Shown here: piece after piece, positions 38,563-46,958 of the stretch
Layout of the letters: each line of letters begins with the position of its first letter
Numbering within the stretch: the first letter of the stretch is position 1
Source of the DNA: Sphingomonas limnosediminicola
GTDB taxonomy: Bacteria > Pseudomonadota > Alphaproteobacteria > Sphingomonadales > Sphingomonadaceae
Direction: 5' to 3'
NCBI RefSeq assembly: GCF_039537965.1
Contig: NZ_BAABBM010000001.1
Coordinates: 868,001 to 932,000 of the forward strand
DNA: 64,000 nucleotides
The notes under the pieces: model-generated
Database searches by the model: none
The model's input: only the letters and a program-made list of their open reading frames with translations
Told to the model about the DNA's origin: nothing
Made by a program: the position numbers and the translations under genes

Positions 38563-39396
38563 TCAGTGCGCCGCCTGGGCGGTGTCAGTGATACGCCAGC
38601 GTCCTTCCTGGTAGCGATACGGCTGCGCATCCGCAGCCGTGAAGCGCTCGCCATCCCAGGCATTGACGGTCACCGTCACATTTCCTGCAACGACCTCGAT
38701 CGCGTTGAAGCTCTGGCTTTGCTCGCGAACCCGGGTCGAAGTGGCAGTACCGGCCTGGACGACCAGCGTCCCGCCCGATCGGGTCACCAGGTCGCTCGCG
38801 TCGTGCGACGACGCATGATGATTATGACCGGCGAGCAGCATGTCGACGCCGACTTCCTCGATCGCGTCGAGCGCAAGCTCCTGAAGCCCAATCGCCGGCG
38901 TCATCTCCTCGCCGACCGGAAGCGCGAACAATGGATGATGCGTGACGAGCACGCGCATCGTGTCGGGGTCGCTCCGCGCGAACGTCTCGCGGATGAACGC
39001 GATCTGTTCGCGGCTGATGCGGCCGTCCTTGAAGGTCAGCGAGCGCGCAGTGTTGATACCGAGCACGGTCACGCCCTCGAGCTCGATGAATGGACATAAT
39101 GTCTCGTCGATGAAGCGGCGGTAGCGCGTCAGCGGCGACAGGAAGCGGCGAAGCACGTCGTAGAGCGGCACATCATGGTTGCCTGGAACGCCGAGCACCT
39201 CGTGCCCGCCGTCGCGCAGCCGTTCCAGGAACTCGCAAGCTTCCTTGAACTGCTCCGTGCGCGCGCGCTGCGTGAAATCGCCGCTGACGACGATCAGGTC
39301 GGGCTTGAGCGTCTCGGCGCTCTGCTCGACCGCCTCGACCAGGCGCTGGTCGTGCGCACCGAAATGCAGGTCGGACAGGTGAAGCAAGCGGGCCAT
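38563..39396 (-). CDS. CpdA-like metallophosphoesterase
   Basis: A 277-residue cytosolic class III-type phosphodiesterase. The binuclear metal motifs are all present: SDLHFG near 8, SGDFTQRA near 38, GNHD near 72, THHP near 150 and GHNHH near 190. These fit the cyclic-nucleotide phosphodiesterase CpdA family, though other phosphoesters are possible. It lies 38 bp downstream of the nadC end with respect to the shared minus strand. Confidence 0.85.
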   Translation of the reverse strand: MARLLHLSDLHFGAHDQRLVEAVEQSAETLKPDLIVVSGDFTQRARTEQFKEACEFLERLRDGGHEVLGVPGNHDVPLYDVLRRFLSPLTRYRRFIDETLCPFIELEGVTVLGINTARSLTFKDGRISREQIAFIRETFARSDPDTMRVLVTHHPLFALPVGEEMTPAIGLQELALDAIEEVGVDMLLAGHNHHASSHDASDLVTRSGGTLVVQAGTATSTRVREQSQSFNAIEVVAGNVTVTVNAWDGERFTAADAQPYRYQEGRWRITDTAQAAH

Positions 39397-39449
39397 GGAC
39401 CAAGAACGCCCCGCCGCCGCGAGGGTTCAGCCATTCGTCATGCTGTGTT

Positions 39450-39965
39450 CTAGAAACCCAGGAAGATGAGAAGCTTTACGTCCACGCCGAAACCCTCGGC
39501 GCGCTTCTCTTTCAGGAAATTGGGGATGTCGGGCCGGGCCACGAGATGGACCTTGATGTCCTCATTCTCGTCTCCCCCGCCCTCGCCGATCTTGCGGACA
39601 CCGTAAGCGCGAACGAGCGTGAAGCTTTCCGCGAGCATGCCCGGCGAGGCATAGAAGTCGCCGAGCAGCTCGACGCGCTCCGCCGTGAAGCCGGTTTCCT
39701 CTTCTAGTTCCTTGATCGCGGTCGTCTCGGGTGTCGCATCAGGATCCTCGTCCCCGACCAAACCGGCAGGCAGCTCGACGCAGCGGCAGTCGGGACCGAC
39801 GCGCGGCTGGTCGACGAGGATGATCTTGCCCTCATATTCGGCGATCACGACCACCGCGTTGATGTTGCGCGTGCGGCTCGCATATTCCCATTTGCCCCGC
39901 CTCAGCAGGCGCACGAACTTGCCCTCGCACATCAGCTCGGGCGACGGCAGGTCGTTCAAGTTCAT
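39450..39965 (-). CDS. NUDIX hydrolase (ADP-ribose pyrophosphatase-like)
   Basis: A 171-residue hydrolase with a NUDIX helix in AIKELEEETGF near 83-93. It is preceded by PAGLVGDED, which departs slightly from the canonical spacing and has Lys where Arg is usual. VLLGDFYASPGMLAE-like residues after it match ADP-ribose pyrophosphatases. Its start overlaps the stop of the upstream TPM-domain gene by 4 bp (ATGA type), so it is part of the LemA-TPM-TPM operon. Confidence 0.85.
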   Translation of the reverse strand: MNLNDLPSPELMCEGKFVRLLRRGKWEYASRTRNINAVVVIAEYEGKIILVDQPRVGPDCRCVELPAGLVGDEDPDATPETTAIKELEEETGFTAERVELLGDFYASPGMLAESFTLVRAYGVRKIGEGGGDENEDIKVHLVARPDIPNFLKEKRAEGFGVDVKLLIFLGF

Positions 39966-40636
39966 AAGACGATGAGCTTGTCCGGAATCTCGTTGGTATC
40001 GGTCGCCGACCGCGGGAAATGCTCGGCAAGCACCTCGCCGACCCGCTGAATTGCGGCGACGATGCCGTCACCCGACCGGCCCTCGCGGACTTCGCTGATC
40101 AGGGCGGTCATCGCCTCGCCCCAAGTTTGATCGTCGGTCACCTTGAGGATCGCTTCGTCAGCAACGATTTCCGCGCGCCGCTCCGCCATCGATAGGTAGA
40201 TGAGGATCCCCGTGCGGCCCTCGGTGCGGCGCTGCGCGGCGGCTTTGAAAACGGTCACGGCGCGGCGTCGCACGCGCCGGTGTTTGGTCGGCGCAGGCGT
40301 CAGCGCGATGCGCAGCGGCATCCACTTGAGGATCAGCAGCGCGACCGTGAACTTCAGCGCCGCAAAGACCATCAGCAGCGTCAGCAATTGGCCCAAAGTC
40401 GGCTCAGGCTGCCATCCGCCGAACAGGAAATTGTACCACCATTCAAGCGCCGTCGGCCGCCACGCCGCCCAGGCGAGCACTGCGAACAGCGGGATAAGCG
40501 CCCAGTGGAGCGCAACGTCATGATAGGCGTCGCTGATCGGGGTCGCGACGGCCACGATCTCACCGTTCGACTTCGATTCCGCCGCGGCGATCGCTGCGCT
40601 GACCTTGTCGTGGTCGGCCTCGGATAGCTTGATCAC
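39962..40636 (-). CDS. TPM-domain membrane protein (second of pair)
   Basis: A 224-residue protein with a TPM_phosphatase-type domain split by membrane segments. It starts KLSEADHDKVSAAIAAAESKSNGEIV, which matches the domain's first part. Two hydrophobic helices (about 40-60 and 85-105) follow, then a cytoplasmic half with RTEGRTGILIYLSMAERRAEI. The GTG start overlaps the previous stop (GTGA). Such TPM proteins often accompany LemA. Function is unknown; phosphatase activity is only reported for some distant members. Confidence 0.78.
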   Translation of the reverse strand: MIKLSEADHDKVSAAIAAAESKSNGEIVAVATPISDAYHDVALHWALIPLFAVLAWAAWRPTALEWWYNFLFGGWQPEPTLGQLLTLLMVFAALKFTVALLILKWMPLRIALTPAPTKHRRVRRRAVTVFKAAAQRRTEGRTGILIYLSMAERRAEIVADEAILKVTDDQTWGEAMTALISEVREGRSGDGIVAAIQRVGEVLAEHFPRSATDTNEIPDKLIVL

Positions 40637-41484
40637 CACGAGCCCGATGCTCCGCCGCCGCCAAAAGAGCCGCCACCAAAGCCGCCGAAGCCGCCTCCGC
40701 CGCCTCCGCCGCCTCCACCGCCCCAGGACGAGCCGCCGCCATCCCATGAGCTGCCGCCCCAGCCGCCGCGCGAACCCCGGTTCAGCTCGTTGAGGCCCCA
40801 CAGCACGACCCAAGGGTTAATCCCCCCGCCGCCGCGCCGCCGGTAGCTTCTACCGCCCGAGCGCCGTCTGATCATCGACAAGAGCACGAAGGCGATGATC
40901 ATGAACCAAAAGAAGCCCGGCAAGGCCCCGCCGCTCGATTGCCGCCGCTGCTCCTGCGACTGCTTCGCGACCGTGACATTTTTCTTCGCTTCGTCAGGCG
41001 GGAGCGACATCTGCTTGATGATCGCATCCGCGCCCGCTTCGATTCCACCGCCATAATCGGGCGGGTTCTGCTTGAAGTAAGGAAGAATGTTTTCGCGGAT
41101 GATGATGCCGGACATTGCGTCGGTCATATACTCGCCCGCTCCATAGCCGCTCGCGATCGCTACTTTGCGTTCGTTAGGAGCTACCAGAAGCAGGACACCG
41201 TCGTCGCCTTTCGCGCTGCCCAGCTTCCAGTACCGGCCGAGCTGATAGGCATATTCGTCGGGGTCGCGGCCTTCGAGGCTCTTGACCGTCGCGACGGCGA
41301 AAGCTCGCCCCGACTGCGCGTAAAGCGCCTGCGCCTTGGACTGGAGATCCAGAACCTGCTCGGGCCGCAGGATTCCCGCTTGATCAACGACGGGCGAGCC
41401 GTTGTTCTGCGGGAATGTCTGCGCTGCAACGGGCGCTGCCAGCGCAAAGAACGCCAGCAGCAGCGCCGCGATGATCTGTTTCAC
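40633..41484 (-). CDS. TPM-domain protein with Gly-rich tail (YgcG family)
   Basis: A 283-residue protein with a signal peptide (ends VAAQT), a periplasmic TPM domain (about 30-165, with PVVDQAGILRPEQV and YGAGEYMTD), a membrane helix (LPGFFWFMIIAFVLLSM) and a long Gly/Ser-rich tail of more than 40 glycines. The order is typical of YgcG-type proteins that pair with LemA. The tail's GGGGGG stretches might mediate assembly. Co-transcribed with lemA 1 bp upstream. Confidence 0.85.
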   Translation of the reverse strand: MKQIIAALLLAFFALAAPVAAQTFPQNNGSPVVDQAGILRPEQVLDLQSKAQALYAQSGRAFAVATVKSLEGRDPDEYAYQLGRYWKLGSAKGDDGVLLLVAPNERKVAIASGYGAGEYMTDAMSGIIIRENILPYFKQNPPDYGGGIEAGADAIIKQMSLPPDEAKKNVTVAKQSQEQRRQSSGGALPGFFWFMIIAFVLLSMIRRRSGGRSYRRRGGGGINPWVVLWGLNELNRGSRGGWGGSSWDGGGSSWGGGGGGGGGGGFGGFGGGSFGGGGASGSW

Positions 41485-41485
41485 T

Positions 41486-42073
41486 TTAGCCGGCGTTGAA
41501 GTTCACGCTGGGCGCTTCCTGCGCGGCAGCGGAGGCTTCGAACGGCACCTTCGGCTTGGCGCCGTAGAAGATCTTAGCGCCAATCGCGTCCGGGAAGGTG
41601 CGGATGCGGGTATTATAGGCCTGCACCGACTCATTATAGTCGCGGCGCGAGGCGTTGATCCGGTTTTCCGTGCCTTCAAGCTGGTCCTGAAGCGCGAGGA
41701 AGTTCGCATTCGACTTCAGGTCGGGATAGGCCTCCTGAAGGCGCTGCAGCGAAACCGTCACGCGGCCCTGGGCATCATTGAACGCCTTCACCTTGGCGGG
41801 GTCGTCGAGGTCAGCAGGGGTAAGCTGGATACGTCCGGCATCGGCACGAGCCTGAGTCACGGCGATGAGCACAGTGCTCTCCTGTTTCGCATAGCCCTTC
41901 ACTGTGTTAACCAGGTTCGGAATGAGATCCGCGCGGCGCTGGTAGTCGGCCTGAAGGTTCGCCCACTTGGCGTTGACGTTCTCCTCAGCGGTCGGAACGC
42001 TGTTAAGGCCGCAGCCGGCAAGGCTCAGCGCGGCAAGCGGCGCAATCAATCCGAAACGACGAAGCAAGCTCAT
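41486..42073 (-). CDS. lemA: LemA family lipoprotein
   Basis: A 195-residue protein with a lipobox LSLAGC at about 16-21, so it is probably lipid-anchored in the periplasm. The helical body starts NAKWANLQADYQRRADLIPNL, the hallmark LemA segment, and contains LQEAYPDLKSNANF. It heads a four-gene operon with two TPM proteins and a NUDIX hydrolase. LemA's molecular role is unclear. Confidence 0.92.
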   Translation of the reverse strand: MSLLRRFGLIAPLAALSLAGCGLNSVPTAEENVNAKWANLQADYQRRADLIPNLVNTVKGYAKQESTVLIAVTQARADAGRIQLTPADLDDPAKVKAFNDAQGRVTVSLQRLQEAYPDLKSNANFLALQDQLEGTENRINASRRDYNESVQAYNTRIRTFPDAIGAKIFYGAKPKVPFEASAAAQEAPSVNFNAG

Positions 42074-42238
42074 GTGAGGTCCCCTAGGTGCGTCGCAATG
42101 TGCGCTTAAGTAGATGAGCGGCTGTTTGGTTTCAATGCTGTCTTAAGCCAGCAACACACAATTGGCTGGCTGTTTGCTTTTCCTGCGGCTGCTAACTGCG
42201 TTAAGGTCGGCGGGCCGACGCAGTGAGGAGTGTTCACC

Positions 42239-42661
42239 ATGCTCAAGGAATTCCGCGAATTCATCGCCAAGGGGAATGTACTCGACCTGGCGGTCGCCGT
42301 GATCATCGGCGCGGCTTTCGCCAAGATCGTCACCAGCCTGACTGACGACATCATCATGCCGATCATCGGCAAGATCTTCGGCGGCCTAGATTTCTCCAGT
42401 TACTTCCTGCTGCTCGGTGCGGTCCCGGCCGATTACCACGGGTCGATGACCGACTATGCCGCGCTCAAGAAAGCGGGCGCGCCCGTGCTCGGCTGGGGTG
42501 CGTTCGTCACGCAGATCGTCAGCTTCGTCATCCTCGCCTTCATCATCTTCCTGATGATCAAGGCGGCGAACAAGGCGATGCGCAAAGCCCCCGACGCGGC
42601 CGCAGGCCCGACCGAGGTCGAGCTGCTGACCGAAATCAGGGACGAGCTGAAGCGGCGCTAG
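42239..42661 (+). CDS. mscL: Large-conductance mechanosensitive channel
   Basis: A 140-residue homopentameric channel that releases solutes during hypo-osmotic shock. The N-terminal amphipathic helix [21 protein letters not shown] runs into TM1, with [17 protein letters not shown] as the pore-lining helix. TM2 is [16 protein letters not shown] and a C-terminal helix with [13 protein letters not shown] ends it. GAGGAG precedes ATG 42239. It stands alone, between the lemA operon and a repeat-rich intergenic region. Confidence 0.95.
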   Translation: MLKEFREFIAKGNVLDLAVAVIIGAAFAKIVTSLTDDIIMPIIGKIFGGLDFSSYFLLLGAVPADYHGSMTDYAALKKAGAPVLGWGAFVTQIVSFVILAFIIFLMIKAANKAMRKAPDAAAGPTEVELLTEIRDELKRR

Positions 42662-42671
42662 GCTACTCGGC

Positions 42672-42740
42672 GAATGTCTGCTTTCGACCCATTCCGGCCG
42701 CGGCGGCTTTCGACCCATTCCGGACGCGGCAGTTTCCGAA
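42672..42740. repeat. Dispersed hairpin repeat, tandem pair
   Basis: GTCTGCTTTCGACCCATTCC and GGCGGCTTTCGACCCATTCC in series, followed by a degraded GGCAGTTTCCG. First cluster of the 42-62 kb set. Confidence 0.75.
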
Positions 42741-42908
42741 CCGAAGCCGACTCTAGTGAATGAAAGCCCATCTGGCGAAACGTCCACGACTCGACATCCC
42801 CGCACGATGGAGTTAACAGCGGATTAACGAGTCGCAGTGCGGCTCGTGAAGGTATGATTCCCAATGCGCCAGGACGGTGGACCTCTAGCGTAACTGGGGA
42901 GAATCTAC

Positions 42909-43763
42909 ATGAGCAAAATCAGCAGATTTCTTGCGACCGCAGCCTTCGCAGTGGCTGTGGTGCCGACCGCGGCGGGCGCCGGCGGCAACATTTTCCTCAC
43001 CGGCCATGATACCGACCTTCATGGGTATTTCGGCTCCGTATCGGCCGTCGCCGCCATGACGGCGGACGTGAACTTTGTAAGAAACGGGTCATCGCTTCCG
43101 CTGTTGGTGTTCGACAAGGGAACTAACGAACTCGCGGGCTTACTTACCAGCCTAGGCATTCCATACACGGCGATAGACCCTACGATCGCGAGCAACGTCA
43201 CGGATTCCCTCTTCGATCCTACAGTCTATTCAGCATTCGCAGTGGCTTCAAATGTCAATTGCGGCGGCTGCGATCTCTTCGCCAGCGACGTCGCTAATAT
43301 CGCCACGCACACTTCAGCCATATCCGCCTTCTTCAATGCGGGGGGCGGGATTCTGGGGTTCGCGGCGGCGAACGATCCAAATGGCTACGCATACGTCCCG
43401 GAGGCTGCTGCAAACGCGGGTGGAAACCCGCCGTCTAACGGTTTCGTAGAAACAGCTGCGGGGCTCGCAGCCGGGCTGGTCGCCGAGAATGGCGATGCCA
43501 CGCACAATTATTTCCCAACGCCAGGGACGGGTGGCCTATCTAGTGCCTACCAGGTAGCTGAAGTGAACGGCGATAATGTCGAGTCCGTCTTCATCAAAAA
43601 CGGCTCGATCGTCTGTACAGGCGATGACTGTGTCATCACGGGCGGCGGCGGCGCCGTGCCCGAGCCGGGTACCTGGGCCATGATGCTGTTTGGCTTCGGC
43701 GCGATTGGCGTAGCAGTACGCACTGGTCGCCGCCGGAAAGCACTGAAAACTCAGAGGGCCTAA
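42909..43763 (+). CDS. PEPxxWA-CTERM secreted protein
   Basis: A 284-residue protein with a signal peptide (ends GAG-GN) and a C-terminal PEPGTWAMMLFGFGAIG tail followed by RTGRRRK: the PEP, membrane helix and basic residues of the PEP-CTERM sorting signal. The body has TGHDTDLHGY near the start and a CGGCD and CTGDDC pair of cysteines. Such tails are cut by an exosortase, not seen here, in strains that make exopolysaccharide. The body's function is unknown. Confidence 0.88.
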   Translation: MSKISRFLATAAFAVAVVPTAAGAGGNIFLTGHDTDLHGYFGSVSAVAAMTADVNFVRNGSSLPLLVFDKGTNELAGLLTSLGIPYTAIDPTIASNVTDSLFDPTVYSAFAVASNVNCGGCDLFASDVANIATHTSAISAFFNAGGGILGFAAANDPNGYAYVPEAAANAGGNPPSNGFVETAAGLAAGLVAENGDATHNYFPTPGTGGLSSAYQVAEVNGDNVESVFIKNGSIVCTGDDCVITGGGGAVPEPGTWAMMLFGFGAIGVAVRTGRRRKALKTQRA

Positions 43764-43845
43764 GAACTCCCAAACGGACGTTGCAGGCTACAGCCCGGCG
43801 ATAGGTAACACCTTCGCCGGGTCGCAGCTCGTTCTTGGCGTTAGC

Positions 43846-43882
43846 GAAGTGGCAGCTTTCGACCCATTCCCGCCATTGGCCA
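43846..43882. repeat. Dispersed hairpin repeat
   Basis: GTGGCAGCTTTCGACCCATTCCCGCCATTG, one unit. A weak hairpin (CCCGGCGA / TCGCCGGG, 43794-43821) lies just before it after the previous gene. Confidence 0.7.
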
Positions 43883-43998
43883 TCGTCTCATCCTGCCTCA
43901 TTGACCGTAAAAACAACCATGTGCGGGATTTAACTTGCTTAATTTTCGTTAACCACGATGGTTGCGATTGGACTCTGGGGCGAGTTGAGGGGGCATGC

Positions 43999-44901
43999 AT
44001 GACGAAAGCTACGCTACCTCACTATTGGGGGGCTCACATGCGCCGAGTTTCTTGGCAGCAGCGTTTAGCTGCGCGAGCGGAACTTTTCTGTACCGTACTT
44101 TTGATTCTGATTGGGCTCGGAGTTGCTGCAGGGCCAGCTGAAGCTGGCCGCGGTATCGTTATCGACAACTTCACGAGCGAAATCTGGGCGGATGCTGGCC
44201 AAGGGGATACAGTTCCGCTCCCCTTTTCAGTCAATTACGGCAGCGGACCCCGTTCAAACGTGACAGTCCAGCTGCCAACCAGCTTCGGCACGCAAATTAA
44301 CGGACTGAACTTTGCCGTCGTCGGACTAAACTTTAGCGCGACCGATAACCTCTTCGCGACGGTCAATGGGGGCACTTTGGGACAAGATGTGCCTGGGCTT
44401 AGGCTCAGTAACGAAACTCAAACATCAACGCCAATGCACCCGGTCAGCCAAGCCTCCTATTTTCAATTCGGGAACGTCTCACCGGCAAGCATGGCACCGC
44501 CGCCTTTTGGTGCTCCAGGTTGCGACACTAGCGGCATTGCCATGGCTTGCTACGGACCAATGACAGATTCGTCCCTGTTTCATTTTGTCGACCTATCGTC
44601 GACAGGTAGTGCGGGTGACTTCGAACTGATCCTGGAGTGCGGCGCACTGTGCGGTAACATCGGCTTCAATCTCGCCGGGCTCAGCTTCTCCGCCGACACA
44701 TTCAATCCGGCAAACGCACCCTCCCAGCTTGTTGGCTATTCGTTAGGCCAACAAGTGCCTGGTTTTCACCAAGGGACTTGGGATTTCGTTTTTCGGAACT
44801 CAGCCGCTGTCCCAGAGCCAAGCACGTGGTCGTCCATGCTTCTCGGCTTCGGGCTTATAGGGTTCGCATTCCGCCGAGGACGCAGGCTTTTGGTAAACTG
44901 A
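43999..44901 (+). CDS. PEPxxW-CTERM secreted protein
   Basis: About 300 residues from ATG 43999, which follows GAGGGGG. ATG 44038 behind GGGGGG is an equally good start. The signal peptide ends near AEA-GR. The body is Ser/Thr/Asn-rich with four cysteines (GCDTSGIAMAC, ECGALCG). The C-terminus is PEPSTWSSMLLGFGLIGFAF plus RRGRR, a PEP-CTERM tail with Ser after Trp where Ala is usual. It is followed at 20 bp by the TIR-TPR gene. Confidence 0.83.
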   Translation: MTKATLPHYWGAHMRRVSWQQRLAARAELFCTVLLILIGLGVAAGPAEAGRGIVIDNFTSEIWADAGQGDTVPLPFSVNYGSGPRSNVTVQLPTSFGTQINGLNFAVVGLNFSATDNLFATVNGGTLGQDVPGLRLSNETQTSTPMHPVSQASYFQFGNVSPASMAPPPFGAPGCDTSGIAMACYGPMTDSSLFHFVDLSSTGSAGDFELILECGALCGNIGFNLAGLSFSADTFNPANAPSQLVGYSLGQQVPGFHQGTWDFVFRNSAAVPEPSTWSSMLLGFGLIGFAFRRGRRLLVN

Positions 44902-44920
44902 ACACTCGAAGGCGGAAGCC

Positions 44921-46885
44921 GTGCGCTATTCGACCTTCATCAGTTACAATCATAAAGACCGGCGATGGGCACAGTGGATTCATCGAGAGCTGGAGCGGTA
45001 CCGCCTGCCAAAGGCATTGATTGGCCGCTCTAGCCCCGTCGGAGTACTAGACCGACGCCTGCCGCCAGTGTTCCAGGATCGAGAGGAACTCGCCGCTTCA
45101 ACCAATCTTGCAAGTTCCGTCCAGGAGGCGCTCAGACAATCACATACCCTGATCGTCATCTGTTCCAGCAACGGGGCCAAATCCAAGTGGGTCAATGAAG
45201 AGGTCCGCCAGTTTGCGGCATTAGGTCGTCGAGACCGGATCCAGTGTTTGATCGTCCCCGAAGCCGATCCCAGGGGCGAACCACCACCCGAAGTCGACAT
45301 CCTACCGCCCGCATTGCTGGAGTTGGGCGATGAACCCTTAGCCGCTGATGCTCGGAAGACGGGGGACGGCAAGCGCGCTGCTTTCCTGAAGCTCGTGGCT
45401 GGAATCATCGACGTTCGTTACGACGATCTTCGCCAACGCGAACATGCGCGGCGACAGCGGCAATTGTTGATGCTTGCCACGGCAGCAAGCGCTGGCTTCA
45501 TCGTGATGGCGGGCCTCACAATATTTGCCTTCGTTTCGCGCGCTGATGCTGTTCGGCAGCGAGACGTCGCCCGGCAACAGACGTTAGCCGCGCAGCGCAC
45601 GACAGACTTTGTGAAAGGTCTGTTCCAGGTGTCCGATCCATCGGAAGCAAAGGGCCGATCGATTACCGCTCTGGAGGTGTTGGATCGAGGCGCCCGGGAA
45701 ATTCAAGGTCAGCTCGCTAATGAGCCTGATGTCAAAGCCGAGCTCATCAGTACATTGAGCGAGGTCTACACAGGGCTTGGCTCCTATCGACGCGCGGACT
45801 CGCTCATCCGAGCTGCGCTCTCGCTCCCCGTAACGAGAGACGAAACGCGAGCGAGGCAAATTGGCGTGTTCGCAGCTTCGCAAGCTTTGCAGGCCAACTA
45901 CGATGCAGCTGTCAGCAACTTTAACATTGCCCTGAGGAAGATCGAAAAGCCGGCAGAGTTACAGGACCCGTCGCTCTACTCCCGACTGCTGATCGGTAAG
46001 GCGGAGGCGCTGGCAGCGCTCGACCGATATGATGAGGCACTGGCGGCCAGCAAGACCGCGCTCAAGTGGGACGGGGAGCGAGAGGGATTTAACTCTGAAA
46101 ACGTCGCCCGCGACTTCGAGGCGATCGGACTGACATCACAATATGCACGTGATTTGGCGGCGAGCCGCACAAGCTATGAGAAAGCACTGGCCATTCGGTT
46201 GGCGGTTAACGGACGACTTCATCCGATTGTCTCTCAAGATCTGAATGACGTAGGAACTGCTGCCTATCTTCAGCGGGATACTGCTGCGGCTGAGCGTTTC
46301 TGGCGATCCGCGCTAGCGATCGATGAACAAATCCTAGGGCCCAACCATCCGGACCTTGGGAACTTGTTGAACAACCTTGGTCGGGTTTCGCTCGAGCAAC
46401 GCAAGTATGCCCAGGCTGCTGCACTCCTTACTCGCAGCGAGCAGTTGTATCTCAGTCAGCGTAACGACACGCATGACGACCTTGCGTTCGTTTTTTCGAA
46501 CTTAGCGCTAGCAAAGGATGGTCTTGGCGCGACGAGAGAAGCTGAAGACCTCTTCGGGCGAGCTCTTCGCGCTGCAGAGGTCCATAACAATCGCCTGATA
46601 GCGCCGATTATGGTTGACCTCGCGGATCTCCGATGTCGACGGCATGATTTCAAGACAGCTTTGTCGGATCTCGCCAAGGCTGCTCCTCTCATGAAAAAGC
46701 AATACCCGACCGATCCCTGGCGAATGGCTTGGGTCGGAAATACTCGGGGAGCATGCCTGCTTGCGCAAGGCAACCCGGCCGGCCGCGCTCTTATTCGAGC
46801 AAGTTCGCCGCTCGTTCTAGATCGATGGAAGAAAGATACTGACTACGGTGCTAAGGCGGAAGCCCGTCTTCAGAATGCGATCTAG
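44921..46885 (+). CDS. TIR domain - transmembrane - TPR protein
   Basis: A 654-residue protein. Residues 1-160 form a TIR domain: FISYNHKDRRWA at 6-17 and SKWVNEEV at 88-95. The glutamate at 94 aligns with the catalytic Glu of TIR NADases (WxxxE arrangement, as in SARM1). A single helix (about 181-205) crosses the membrane, and residues about 225-640 are tetratricopeptide repeats of Sel1-free type (for example HPDLGNLLNNLGRVSLEQRKYAQA). TIR would be cytosolic and the TPR array periplasmic if the N-terminus is inside. GTG 44921 is the start. NADase activity and a defence role are inference; no partner effector is adjacent. Confidence 0.85.
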   Translation: MRYSTFISYNHKDRRWAQWIHRELERYRLPKALIGRSSPVGVLDRRLPPVFQDREELAASTNLASSVQEALRQSHTLIVICSSNGAKSKWVNEEVRQFAALGRRDRIQCLIVPEADPRGEPPPEVDILPPALLELGDEPLAADARKTGDGKRAAFLKLVAGIIDVRYDDLRQREHARRQRQLLMLATAASAGFIVMAGLTIFAFVSRADAVRQRDVARQQTLAAQRTTDFVKGLFQVSDPSEAKGRSITALEVLDRGAREIQGQLANEPDVKAELISTLSEVYTGLGSYRRADSLIRAALSLPVTRDETRARQIGVFAASQALQANYDAAVSNFNIALRKIEKPAELQDPSLYSRLLIGKAEALAALDRYDEALAASKTALKWDGEREGFNSENVARDFEAIGLTSQYARDLAASRTSYEKALAIRLAVNGRLHPIVSQDLNDVGTAAYLQRDTAAAERFWRSALAIDEQILGPNHPDLGNLLNNLGRVSLEQRKYAQAAALLTRSEQLYLSQRNDTHDDLAFVFSNLALAKDGLGATREAEDLFGRALRAAEVHNNRLIAPIMVDLADLRCRRHDFKTALSDLAKAAPLMKKQYPTDPWRMAWVGNTRGACLLAQGNPAGRALIRASSPLVLDRWKKDTDYGAKAEARLQNAI

Positions 46886-46918
46886 CAAGCTAGCCGGAAT
46901 CTTATTCCGTACCGAGGC

Positions 46919-46952
46919 GAGTGTCCGCTTTCCACCCAAAGCGGACATTAGC
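46919..46952. repeat. Dispersed hairpin repeat, best palindrome
   Basis: GTCCGCTTTCCACCCAAAGCGGACATTAGC: GTCCGCTTT pairs with AAAGCGGAC around CCACCC. It separates the convergent TIR and amidohydrolase genes. Confidence 0.75.
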
Positions 46953-46958
46953 GACAAT

